A DNA stretch of 38,594 bases from Peptococcaceae bacterium. Its GTDB lineage: Bacteria > Bacillota > Desulfitobacteriia > Desulfitobacteriales > Syntrophobotulaceae. Position numbers and translations under genes: made by a program. Location of the stretch: positions 1 to 38,594 of the forward strand of contig WRII01000024.1 in NCBI GenBank assembly GCA_009782825.1. Direction: 5' to 3'. The notes beneath the pieces are model-generated. The model saw nothing but the letters and a program-made list of their open reading frames with translations, was not told the origin of the DNA and ran no database searches. Positions 30,870-38,594 of the stretch are shown here, piece after piece (the first letter of the stretch is position 1; every line of letters starts with the position of its first letter).

Positions 30870-32024
30870 TTGTCTCAACAAGAATACCATGTGTATACAC
30901 GCCACTATGCTGAAGAACTGAGTCAGCGGATTAACAAGATGTGTTCTGAAGAAAAATTATCCTTAAATTACAAGGAAAATCTTTGTGGGAACACGCTATC
31001 TCTGACTTTTTCTTTGCCTGAGCCTCACACAAGTCGGCACAGCCACACAGGCATACACACAGAACCCCACGCAGATCCACACACAGAACCCCACACAGGC
31101 CGACACAGTCATCCGGGTCATCCGGGTCATCCGGGTCACCTGGGTCACCTGGGTCATCCGGGTCGCCTGAGTCACCCGGATGACACAGATCACAACAGCC
31201 ACTTGGGAAAATCCCGGGAGGAGAGTATCTTATGCCGGATACAGAAATACTATTTCATTCAGGCGCTCATTGATGTGATACAAGAGTGCTGGGAAAAACC
31301 TCAGGTCTATTCGCGCCTCAAAAAAACTTTCGAATGGACAGATGAGGAGATTCTGCAAAATGGAGAATCCATACTGCAGCGGCTTAACTGCAGCGAACGT
31401 GGCCACAAGAATCTGCGCGGAAAATTTTTGGCCCGGGAATTAATCGCCTATTTTGAAGAGCAAAAATCTCTGGATATTGAGGGATACTTGGATTTTCGCG
31501 GCAAAACATATCATAATGTTCTGGCGCGGCAAGTGGATAGCGCCGTGGCAGAGCTGCAGATGGAAGAGGAAGAAAAATCATCTCTGGAACTTATGCGGAA
31601 TATTTTGCAGCGCAGACCGGAAAAATTTGCTGTACTGCATGTGAATCTGGTAAGTTCTGACACGATAAACCTGTGGTCTTCCCAAGGCCGTTTGCTGAGC
31701 GTGTCGGCAGAGGGGGAGCCCTGCGAGATAGATATTCCTGACATCCCATCCCAAGCCGCGATTGGCGTAAAAGGGGAACCCTGCGAAATGGATATTCCTC
31801 TCTTGAAGGATCCGAATCCATTAAGGTATCACAATCCGGCGGATTGTCCTATTGAAGATGTGCTGATTCCTGTTCTCTATTTTTTTGGTCCCCGGGAAAT
31901 TGTTTTGCATTCCTGTCACAGATTACCCCACGCCTCCAGCGATATCTTAGCGGTTATGGGGGTGCTGCAAAATGTTTTTGACGAGGCTTTTAGGTTGTGC
32001 CCGGGATGCGAGAAGTGTACTTGA
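30870..32024 (+). CDS. ytxC: YtxC-like sporulation-associated protein with His-rich insertion
   Basis: The start is TTG at 30870 behind GGGGAGGG. The 384-residue product resembles the YtxC family: a conserved helical region (KYYFIQALIDVIQECWEK) and the C-terminal part with ILCRIQKYYF, KFLARELIAYFE and ILQRRPEKF. In Bacillus ytxC also stands directly before thrS, as here. Residues 53-111 are an insertion with 17 histidines in repeats such as HPGHPGHPGHLGHLGHPG, absent from typical members and possibly metal-binding. The C terminus ends CPGCEKCT, another potential metal site. The protein has no signal peptide. Its biochemical role is unknown. Confidence 0.75.
   Translation: MSQQEYHVYTRHYAEELSQRINKMCSEEKLSLNYKENLCGNTLSLTFSLPEPHTSRHSHTGIHTEPHADPHTEPHTGRHSHPGHPGHPGHLGHLGHPGRLSHPDDTDHNSHLGKSREESILCRIQKYYFIQALIDVIQECWEKPQVYSRLKKTFEWTDEEILQNGESILQRLNCSERGHKNLRGKFLARELIAYFEEQKSLDIEGYLDFRGKTYHNVLARQVDSAVAELQMEEEEKSSLELMRNILQRRPEKFAVLHVNLVSSDTINLWSSQGRLLSVSAEGEPCEIDIPDIPSQAAIGVKGEPCEMDIPLLKDPNPLRYHNPADCPIEDVLIPVLYFFGPREIVLHSCHRLPHASSDILAVMGVLQNVFDEAFRLCPGCEKCT
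31026..31202 (+). repeat. in-frame repeats encoding a His-rich segment
   Basis: Short units of CATCCGGGT type (HPG) repeat about six times at 31109-31166, preceded by CACACAGAACCCCAC-type units (HTEPH). They expand ytxC by about 59 codons without breaking the frame. Confidence 0.8.
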
Positions 32025-32038
32025 CATATTTTACCTAT

Positions 32039-32067
32039 TTGATCTTTCTCCCAAAAGTCGGTATAAT
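32039..32067 (+). promoter_or_regulatory. thrS: sigma-A type promoter of thrS
   Basis: TTGATC (32039-32044) and TATAAT (32062-32067) are separated by exactly 17 bp, 39 bp upstream of the thrS ATG. The leader is too short for a T-box, which many Firmicute thrS genes have. Confidence 0.7.
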
Positions 32068-32106
32068 CGTGCTTAGATGGAAGTTACTTATGAAGAAGGG
32101 AGAAAC

Positions 32107-34041
32107 ATGATCAAGGTCAGCCTTTTAGATGGTTCTGAACGATTTATTGAAGAAGGCAGTACAATTCTAGATTTAGCAGCCTCCATTTCTGAGGGGTTGG
32201 CCCGAAAAGCTCTCGCGGGAAAAGTGAACGGTGACTTGAAGGATCTGGAGTTTCCCCTGACGGATGAAGCCGCAGTGGAGATTGTGACGCCGGAAAGCGA
32301 AACAGGGGATGGGCTTGAGATTTTACGTCATTCAACGTCTCATCTGATGGCCCAGGCTGTACAAAATTTGTTCCCCGGGACTCAATTGGCCATAGGTCCG
32401 GCTATTGCTCACGGGTTTTATTATGACTTCGATTCGGAACATGTGTTTGTCCCGGAGGATTTGCCGGCTATTGAAGCGGAAATGAAGCGGCTGGTCAGGG
32501 AGGAGCTGCCGGTGACACGGGAGGAGCTTCCCCGCAAGGATGCCTTGGCGTTGTTCCGGGAACGCCGGGAAGCGTACAAAATTGAACTGATTAATGACCT
32601 GCCTGAGGAGACGACGATTTCTGTCTATCGTCAGGGGACTTTTGTGGATTTATGTAGGGGGCCCCATGTCCCTTCTACCAAGAGACTCAAGGTGTTTAAA
32701 CTGCACACCCTGGCTGGGTCTTACTGGCGCGGGGATGCCAAGAATAAGATGCTGCAGCGCATCTACGGACTGGCTTTTGCCAAGGAGTCGGATCTTACGT
32801 CCTATCTTCACCGCCTGGAGGAAGCGAAACGCCGGGATCACCGCAAGCTTGGGGCGGAATTGGAGTTGTTCAGCCTCTATGAAGAGGGGCCGGGATTCCC
32901 GTTTTTTCATCCTAAAGGTATGGTGCTGCGCACGATGCTGGAGGAGTTCTGGCGTAAGGAACATCGCAAACGGGGATATCAGGAGATCAAAACGCCCATT
33001 ATTTTGAGCCGTACTTTATGGGAAGAGTCGGGGCACTGGGATCATTATAAGGATAATATGTATTTTACTAGGATTGACGACAGGGATTTTGCGGTGAAAC
33101 CCATGAACTGCCCGGGGGGTATGATCGTGTATAAGAGCAAAATCCACAGTTACCGGGACCTGCCTCTCCGCTGCGGGGAGTTGGGACTGGTGCATCGTCA
33201 TGAAATGTCGGGAACCTTGCATGGCTTGTTGCGGGTGCGCAATTTTACCCAGGATGACGCTCATATTTTTATGCTGCCGAGTCAGATCATTGATGAGCTT
33301 GTGGGTGTGATCGATCTGGTGGATTATTTTTATAAGGTATTTGGGTTTGAGTATCATGTGGAGCTGTCTACCAAGCCGGAAAATTCCATGGGCTCTCAAG
33401 AGACCTGGGATATGGCCACTCTGGCGCTGCAAGAGGCGCTGCAGCGCCGGAACTTGGACTATAAGATCAATGTGGGGGATGGCGCGTTCTATGGCCCGAA
33501 AATTGATTTTCATGTGAAGGATTGTTTGGAAAGAACCTGGCAATGCGGCACGATTCAACTGGATTTTCAGATGCCGGAAAAATTTGATTTGACTTACGTG
33601 GGGGAAGATGGCGAAAAACATCGTCCGGTCATGATCCATCGGGTTGTCTATGGCAGTCTGGAACGGTTCATCGCGTTGTTGATTGAGCATTATGCCGGGG
33701 CGTTTCCTGTGTGGCTGGCGCCGGTTCAGGTACGGATTTTGCCTATCAGTGACCGTCACCAGGCTTACGGGGCCGAGGTGGCGGAGGATCTCAAAGATGC
33801 GGATATCCGTGTAGAGGAAGATGTCCGCCGGGAAAAGATTAATTACAAGATTCGGGAGGCTCAGACGGAGAAAATTCCCTTTGCTCTCATTATCGGCGAC
33901 CGGGAGGTTGAGAACCGCTGTGTGACCCTGCGCCGCTATGGCCATAAGGACAGTGTGACGCTGCCTGTGGCGGAGTTCCGGGAGCTGGTGGTTATGGAAA
34001 ATGCGTTGAGAACACTCCCCACACAGCATACAGAAACTTAA
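32107..34041 (+). CDS. thrS: threonyl-tRNA synthetase
   Basis: The enzyme charges tRNA-Thr. The ATG at 32107 has AAGGGAG upstream, giving 644 residues, the usual full length; an ATG ten codons earlier is poorly placed. The N terminus is a TGS domain (MIKVSLLDGSERFIEEGST), followed by the editing domain with HSTSHLMAQ and CRGPHVPST. Class II catalytic motifs are MNCPGGMIVYK, RHEMSG, GDGAFYGPKIDF and MIHRVVYGSLERF, and the C-terminal anticodon-binding domain includes VRILPISDRHQAYG. It has its own promoter and is followed 16 bp later by yhaM. Confidence 0.97.
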   Translation: MIKVSLLDGSERFIEEGSTILDLAASISEGLARKALAGKVNGDLKDLEFPLTDEAAVEIVTPESETGDGLEILRHSTSHLMAQAVQNLFPGTQLAIGPAIAHGFYYDFDSEHVFVPEDLPAIEAEMKRLVREELPVTREELPRKDALALFRERREAYKIELINDLPEETTISVYRQGTFVDLCRGPHVPSTKRLKVFKLHTLAGSYWRGDAKNKMLQRIYGLAFAKESDLTSYLHRLEEAKRRDHRKLGAELELFSLYEEGPGFPFFHPKGMVLRTMLEEFWRKEHRKRGYQEIKTPIILSRTLWEESGHWDHYKDNMYFTRIDDRDFAVKPMNCPGGMIVYKSKIHSYRDLPLRCGELGLVHRHEMSGTLHGLLRVRNFTQDDAHIFMLPSQIIDELVGVIDLVDYFYKVFGFEYHVELSTKPENSMGSQETWDMATLALQEALQRRNLDYKINVGDGAFYGPKIDFHVKDCLERTWQCGTIQLDFQMPEKFDLTYVGEDGEKHRPVMIHRVVYGSLERFIALLIEHYAGAFPVWLAPVQVRILPISDRHQAYGAEVAEDLKDADIRVEEDVRREKINYKIREAQTEKIPFALIIGDREVENRCVTLRRYGHKDSVTLPVAEFRELVVMENALRTLPTQHTET

Positions 34042-34057
34042 GGAGAAACGTACGCGT

Positions 34058-35047
34058 ATGGATGTAAAAATCAGCAAAGCGGGGCTCGGCTCAGGAACTT
34101 CGCTCTGGGTGAGCGAGGTTCCCGCTGGGGAAGATGTCACAGGCTTTGCCCTTGTGTTGTTTAAGGAGGAGAGGGTCACCCGGGAAGGAGCGTCCTATTT
34201 ATCCCTAACCTTGGGCGACCGCCTGGGGCAAGTAAACGCTAAGCTTTGGGACAGTTCATCCCAGGATTTTACAGGAATCGAGCAGTACAGCCTTGTCAAA
34301 ATCCGTGGCACAATGGGCCAGTGGCAAGGGCAAAAGCAGCTGCGCATCCAAAAGATCCGTTTGGCCCGGGCCTCGGATTCTGTGGCGCCTGAGGATTTTG
34401 TGGCGGCAGCCCCCGAACGGGGCGAGGAGATGCTGGCTTACGTGCATGAGACCGTTGAAGACCTTGGCCATCCTCATATCCGGGCGCTTTTACAAAAGGT
34501 TTTATGGGAACATCAGGAGAAGCTGCTCATCGCTCCTGCGGCCAGCCGCAATCATCACGCCGTACGCAGCGGTCTGCTTTATCACATCAAAACCATGCTG
34601 CGGGCCGGACTCAGTTTGCTTCCGGTTTATCCGTTTCTGAACAAAGATCTTCTGGTCGCGGGGATTATTCTGCACGACATGTCCAAGCTTGAGGAACTGG
34701 AAATCGATCCTCTTGGCGTGGCGTCTCATTACAGTGTTGAAGGGAATTTATTGGGCCATTTGGTCATGGGCGTCACACAGATAGACCGGGTAAGCCGTGA
34801 AGTGGGTATGGACAGAGAAACGGCTTTGCTTCTCGAACATATGATTTTAAGCCATCACTATGAACCGGAGTTTGGCAGCCCCAAGCGGCCTGCTTTTCCT
34901 GAAGCGGAACTGCTTCATTACTTAGATATTCTTGACGCCCGCTTGTATGATATGAATCAAGTTATGGCCGATATGTCTCCGGGCTCCTGCTCCGATAGGG
35001 TCTGGCGGCTGGAAAGCCGCAGGCTGTATCGGCCTAAGGGGCTGTAA
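34058..35047 (+). CDS. yhaM: YhaM-family 3'-5' exoribonuclease (OB-fold plus HD domain)
   Basis: The 329-residue protein has an N-terminal OB-fold (YLSLTLGDRLGQVNAKLWD, about 40-65) and an HD domain with NHHAVRSGLLYHI (about 163-175), HDMSK (206-210) and SHHYEPEFGSP (about 265). That order and length are those of YhaM (CMP-binding factor), a metal-dependent exonuclease acting on RNA and single-stranded DNA ends. The ATG at 34058 follows AAGGAGAAACG, with the gene 16 bp after thrS, so they are probably co-transcribed. Confidence 0.88.
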   Translation: MDVKISKAGLGSGTSLWVSEVPAGEDVTGFALVLFKEERVTREGASYLSLTLGDRLGQVNAKLWDSSSQDFTGIEQYSLVKIRGTMGQWQGQKQLRIQKIRLARASDSVAPEDFVAAAPERGEEMLAYVHETVEDLGHPHIRALLQKVLWEHQEKLLIAPAASRNHHAVRSGLLYHIKTMLRAGLSLLPVYPFLNKDLLVAGIILHDMSKLEELEIDPLGVASHYSVEGNLLGHLVMGVTQIDRVSREVGMDRETALLLEHMILSHHYEPEFGSPKRPAFPEAELLHYLDILDARLYDMNQVMADMSPGSCSDRVWRLESRRLYRPKGL

Positions 35048-35104
35048 CTGAAGCATATCAACTGCGTCGAAGCATATCGACGAAAGAGTGAGGATGATTT
35101 TAAG

Positions 35105-36523
35105 ATGAGCAAGCGAAGCAAGCGACGTTATACTTCCAAAAAAAGTTCATATGATCCCAAGAACCAACGTCAATACAATTCATATGACCAGGGTCACTCC
35201 AATTCATACGACCAGGGTCACTCCGATTCATACGACCAGGATCACTCCGATTCATACGACCAGGATCACTCCGATTCACACGACCAGGGTCAATCTGATT
35301 TATATAGTCAAGGTCAATCTGACCCGGATGTCTCTCTCTATCAAGATGAAGGCGATCTTGATTCCGGCGCTCCCACTCATTATGAGGATCACCTCAATCC
35401 AGACCTCAGCTATTCGTCTCTGAGTCTTTACGAAAGATCCCCGGGCCAGCCGAAAAAATCGAAAAAAAAGAAAGTGCTGGTGGTGCTGAGTATCCTCATG
35501 ATCCTAGGTTTGGGAGGCGCCGGGTTTTATGTATGGAAATTTGTGTTTGCGGGAACCATCACACCCGTCCTTACAAACCCGACCAAAGATGTTTGCCTCA
35601 TTACAGGCCCGGAGGCCTTGGAGGATCCCATATACGAAAACATCTGGGCGGGTATGGAAGACGCAGAGAAAAAGCATGGACTTAGCATTGGGCATGTTGC
35701 CATCACCAAGGATACAGAAAAAGACGTTGACACTGCCATTGACAAAGCTTGTAAAGAGTATCATCTGGTGATTTGCTACGGTCAGGATATGGCTGATAAT
35801 CTGGCAGTAAAAGCTCAAGTCTATCCCCACATCAAATTCATCTTGATAGAAGGAACCCTGCTCCAAGAAGGAGAAACCACACCCCCTCCCAACATCTTCG
35901 AAGCCGGTTTCCGCAGCGAAGAAGCCAGCTATCTGGCCGGCTACCTGGCCGTCAAAAAGAGTCCCATAAATTGTCTGGGTTTCATGGGCGGCAAGGATGA
36001 AGCTACCATGAGAACCTATTATGGGTTTTATGTGGGAGCGCTGTCTGTGGATCTCAACTGCGAAATTAAGTGGGGCTTGCCAGGCGCCGCCTATGACAGC
36101 AACCGCATCAAATCTCTGGCCTCAGATATGTATCAGGATGGCGTTCAGAGTATCTTTAATGCTGTAGACCCGCAAAGCGGCCAAATCATTGCTGACGCGG
36201 CCCGTAAGGAAAACAAAAAAATGATTGCCTTTGACGTCGCCTCACACTCCTCAGGCACGGAAGTGCTGGCCACAATGGTTAAGCACTATGATACGATTGT
36301 GGTAATGCTTTTGGGCGCGTACAAAGACAACACCTTGACATTCGGTCAGAAAATGGCCTATGGTTTCAGGGAGAAAGGGATAGATTTTCTTAAACCACCC
36401 GGCCCAACAGATATCACTGATGACATCTGGGGAAACGTGGAAAAAATGAAGGAGAAAATCCTTGACGGGACTTTACTCATTCCGGGAACACGGGAAGAAT
36501 TTGAGAGCAAGTATTTGGTGTAA
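35105..36523 (+). CDS. membrane-anchored BMP-family substrate-binding-like protein
   Basis: The 472-residue protein has a cytoplasmic N-terminal tail with six 8-residue SYDQGHSD repeats (26-73), a transmembrane helix at about 123-143 after a Lys-rich stretch, and a periplasmic-binding-type domain from about 155. Features such as YENIWAGMEDAEKKHG, EEASYLAGYLAVKKS and LGFMGGKDEATM match the BMP/PnrA (Med) family, which binds nucleosides and is usually a lipoprotein of an ABC importer. Here a helix replaces the lipobox, and no permease or ATPase gene is next to it. It may act as a sensor or in cell-surface signalling. Med of Bacillus is a comparable stand-alone member. Confidence 0.82.
   Translation: MSKRSKRRYTSKKSSYDPKNQRQYNSYDQGHSNSYDQGHSDSYDQDHSDSYDQDHSDSHDQGQSDLYSQGQSDPDVSLYQDEGDLDSGAPTHYEDHLNPDLSYSSLSLYERSPGQPKKSKKKKVLVVLSILMILGLGGAGFYVWKFVFAGTITPVLTNPTKDVCLITGPEALEDPIYENIWAGMEDAEKKHGLSIGHVAITKDTEKDVDTAIDKACKEYHLVICYGQDMADNLAVKAQVYPHIKFILIEGTLLQEGETTPPPNIFEAGFRSEEASYLAGYLAVKKSPINCLGFMGGKDEATMRTYYGFYVGALSVDLNCEIKWGLPGAAYDSNRIKSLASDMYQDGVQSIFNAVDPQSGQIIADAARKENKKMIAFDVASHSSGTEVLATMVKHYDTIVVMLLGAYKDNTLTFGQKMAYGFREKGIDFLKPPGPTDITDDIWGNVEKMKEKILDGTLLIPGTREEFESKYLV
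35180..35323 (+). repeat. 24-bp tandem repeat, six copies, in frame
   Basis: Units of the type TCATACGACCAGGGTCACTC plus four bases repeat six times and encode SYDQGHSD-like octads in the cytoplasmic tail of the BMP-family protein. The last two copies have diverged more. Confidence 0.88.
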
Positions 36524-36529
36524 TCCGTA

Positions 36530-36648
36530 AGGAACTGTCCTTTAGGGGCTGTAAGGAACTGTCCCTTATGGCGTTAGATCTGAATTCTCGTGGGTATACT
36601 AATTATAGAGAAACATGAACCTCTGAAGAACATGAACCTCTGAAGATT
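36530..36648. repeat. short direct repeats between two genes
   Basis: GTAAGGAACTGTCC occurs twice (starting near 36529 and 36550) and ACATGAACCTCTGAAGA twice (36613-36646). Related TTACAG(C/T)CCC units follow at about 36724-36745. No gene is supported between 36524 and 36798. Confidence 0.7.
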
Positions 36649-36798
36649 TCCCGGCCATGAAGGTTTTTAGACAGCTTACAGCGAACTATTGATACAGGCT
36701 CTTGTGTGAGGTGTGTTATTCCCTTACAGCCCCTTACAGTCCCTTAAGAGCTGTTGGCATCTTGGCATCCTCAGAGCCGAAAGGAGCGCATAGATATT

Positions 36799-38088
36799 AT
36801 GGCAAAGGCAAAAACAAAGGCAAAAACAAAAGCAAAGGCAAAAACAAAAGCCCGGAATATATTCTTGGTGTTACTTATCTGTTCCATCGGTGGAATAGGG
36901 GTTTCATGGGGCTGGAACACCTATGGAAATGAGATGCCCGGCGTTTCCGGATTCACGGGAGAAGACTCCCCCCTTGACCCTTCCCCCAAACTGACAGTCA
37001 TGCTGAACGGCTCAGATGTCAGCCAGACATGTTCTGCCCACTATGAAGAGGGTCAGATCTATGTATCCGCCTTGCCTCTTCTGGAGCAATTAGGGGTCGC
37101 CGTTCTGGCGCCATCTCCTTCCGCCTCTTCTTCATCCAAAACCCTTTGGGCTGTAACAAAAGATCATGAATTACACCATTCTTTGGGAACGACGCAGATC
37201 TCCCTGGATGGCAAAACACTCACCTTGGAATACCCGTCCATTCTGGAAGGCGACAATGTCTACGTTCCGCCGTCCTTTTTTGAAATTATTTCAGCCGGTC
37301 AGCTCTCACAAGAAATTGATGAAATCAACATGAACCTGGCTGTCCTTGTTGAGTCTTCCCGCCTGCAAGCTTTAAATGACAAAAAAAACACTCCCTATTT
37401 CCATGCCGACCACCTCTTTAGATACGCCGACTATGTCAAGAAGAATCCTGATTTAAATATGGAGAAAGTCATCATTTATGTCAATGCCAATTTGGACAAG
37501 CCTTTCTATACAGATGTTTCTGTCATTGTTCAGCCCGAAGATATTTTAGTCCTCTGCAACAAATATAATCAATTTCCCGACGGGTATGTCCCCAAGGATC
37601 TCAAAAATGTGGGCAGCGGATTCCTGCTGCGCGCAGAAGCTGCAGAGGCTTATCAGAAAATGACGCAAGCCGCGGCGGAACACGGCGTCTTCTTTCGGCT
37701 GCGGTCAGCTTACCGCAGTTATAGAGAGCAGCAGGGTCTTTATACCAACGCTGTGGCCCGGCAGGGTACAAGCCAAGCGGATCTCTACTCCGCACGCCCC
37801 GGATACAGCGAACACCATAGTGGATTGGCCATCGATGTCACCATACCCACAAATGTCAGTGGGAGTTTAGCTTCCGTCCGGTTCGAAAACACCCCTCAAT
37901 TTGCCTGGTTCCAACAGCACGCCCATGAGTATGGATTTGTTCTGCGCTATCCGTCAGATAAAGTATCTGTCACAGGGTATGCCTACGAACCCTGGCACTA
38001 TCGTTATGTGGGCACAGACACGGCCAAAACACTACATGCTCAGGAACTGACTCTGGAAGAATATTTCGCCATGGAGCAGGGAGAATAA
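36799..38088 (+). CDS. VanY-type D-alanyl-D-alanine carboxypeptidase, membrane-anchored
   Basis: The protein has 429 residues from the ATG at 36799 (AAGGAG at 36781-36786). It starts with a Lys/Ala/Thr repeat (AKAKTKAKTKAKAKTKAR), then a transmembrane helix (20-38). Residues of about 70-180 resemble a copper-amine-oxidase N-terminal-type stalk domain (VMLNGSDV, YEEGQIYVSALPLLEQLGV). The C-terminal part is the peptidase: SAYRSYREQQGLY (303), SEHHSGLAIDV (337-347) with zinc ligands His and Asp, and EPWHYRYV (397-404). It should trim D-alanine from peptidoglycan stem peptides outside the membrane. No vancomycin-resistance genes are near, so a housekeeping cell-wall role is more likely. Confidence 0.92.
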   Translation: MAKAKTKAKTKAKAKTKARNIFLVLLICSIGGIGVSWGWNTYGNEMPGVSGFTGEDSPLDPSPKLTVMLNGSDVSQTCSAHYEEGQIYVSALPLLEQLGVAVLAPSPSASSSSKTLWAVTKDHELHHSLGTTQISLDGKTLTLEYPSILEGDNVYVPPSFFEIISAGQLSQEIDEINMNLAVLVESSRLQALNDKKNTPYFHADHLFRYADYVKKNPDLNMEKVIIYVNANLDKPFYTDVSVIVQPEDILVLCNKYNQFPDGYVPKDLKNVGSGFLLRAEAAEAYQKMTQAAAEHGVFFRLRSAYRSYREQQGLYTNAVARQGTSQADLYSARPGYSEHHSGLAIDVTIPTNVSGSLASVRFENTPQFAWFQQHAHEYGFVLRYPSDKVSVTGYAYEPWHYRYVGTDTAKTLHAQELTLEEYFAMEQGE

Positions 38089-38134
38089 TGTGGTGAATCA
38101 TGTGGTGAATAATTTGCAAGGGTGTAGTTATAAA

Positions 38135-38594
38135 TTATAGGTATTCTAAAAAATCCTGACCTACATGCTTACTTGTGAACGGAATAACAGCATCCTTTTC
38201 CCATAGATTGCTCTCGCACTTGGTTTTGAGCGTTAGCATGGGCTGTGCACTCGAAACATTCCAACGCATACTGGCTTGCTTGAGACGCTGCTGCAAGACA
38301 ATTTTGTTCCCGCTCTCTATTGCACCACTGCCAATGAAATATCCTTTAGCTATGGTCAGGATGTTCATCACATTCTCCGCGCGTTCGAGGGATATCATGT
38401 CATTGTTTTTTTCGGGATTTTTAGGAGGGCTATTGTCGGTATGCCCCTCCACAATGATCCTGTAATTGGCGGGGTTATCGCGAAACACGTTAATGACATG
38501 ATCGAGCACATCGTGCAGCGCCGGGGTCGGCGTCAGGCTAACAGTATCAAACGCGTCACCGGAGCGAACACGCGCGTAGATGCCGTCTGGGGAA
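38135..38594 (-). pseudogene. OmpA/MotB-type domain fused in frame to a transposase tail, runs off the window
   Basis: The frame is open to the right edge and reads PDGIYARVRSGDAFDTVSLT, then VLDHVINVFRDNPANYRIIV, then EGHTDNSPP and SLERAENVMNIL, which is a peptidoglycan-binding OmpA C-terminal domain. At about 38350 it changes abruptly to GYFIGSGAIESGNKIVLQQR and LKQASMRWNVSSAQPMLTLK, the C-terminal end of an IS transposase (ISKra4-like; family assignment tentative). The last part of the OmpA domain (its final helix) is missing. The insertion sequence itself is not complete, and no inverted repeat or target duplication was recognised. The fusion may still be translated. Confidence 0.7.

Noticed and set aside
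32025-32106. T-box riboswitch considered upstream of thrS
   Set aside because: The promoter is only 39 bp from the start, which leaves no room for the leader, and no T-box sequence was seen.
33016-34179. 387-codon open frame antisense to thrS
   Set aside because: thrS on the plus strand has all catalytic motifs over the same DNA. The antisense product shows no domain and is rich in His/Gln/Arg, typical of a reverse-frame shadow.

Overview
The window looks like chromosomal DNA from an endospore-forming, low-to-mid GC Firmicute, most likely a clostridial or Peptococcaceae-like anaerobe. The pointers are a ytxC-thrS-yhaM block (YtxC is a sporulation-associated family that sits beside thrS in Bacillus), strong AGGAGG-type ribosome sites, frequent GTG/TTG starts, radical SAM enzymes, and a cytochrome bd oxidase next to a hemerythrin. 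An OmpA/MotB-type domain at the right edge and a PAAR-like (DUF4150) fragment at the left are less usual for this group. The species cannot be named from the sequence.

Layout. (1) 1-2110, minus strand: a frameshifted PAAR-like fragment, a 241-aa protein with a deaminase-type zinc signature (HCE plus PCxxC), a candidate immunity gene and a 54-aa ORF overlapping it by 4 bp. This looks like a polymorphic-toxin island. (2) 2137-3762 and 6731-8302, minus strand: two different AAA-ATPase/PD-(D/E)XK proteins. (3) 4034-4978: argF. (4) 5046-14931, plus strand: three paralogous Hanks-type Ser/Thr kinases (one with a four-helix membrane tail, one with a transmembrane helix plus leucine-rich repeats, one soluble), a PP2C phosphatase and an ABC exporter with two FHA domains. 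The arrangement recalls PknF-Rv1747 of Mycobacterium tuberculosis. A membrane-anchored repeat protein follows from its own promoter. (5) 16321-20885: a HemN-like radical SAM protein, a tandemly duplicated methyltransferase and a HydE/BioB-like radical SAM protein, probably one operon for an unrecognised modification or biosynthesis. (6) 20973-24224: DAHP synthase, murC and a bacteriohemerythrin. (7) 24408-29530: cydAB with an elaborate terminator, an XRE regulator and a YkvI-like transporter. (8) 29945-38088: a membrane sensor-like protein, ytxC, thrS, yhaM, a BMP-fold membrane protein and a VanY-type D,D-carboxypeptidase. (9) The right edge holds an OmpA-domain gene fused in frame to a transposase tail.

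The window carries many short tandem duplications, both between genes and inside genes (9-residue PQDSQPGSQ, 8-residue SYDQGHSD, His-Pro-Gly and Val-Asp-Thr repeats). It also has five copies of a small dispersed element: a GCGGGC-type hairpin followed by 7-bp tandem repeats. No rRNA, tRNA, CRISPR array or complete insertion sequence was recognised.
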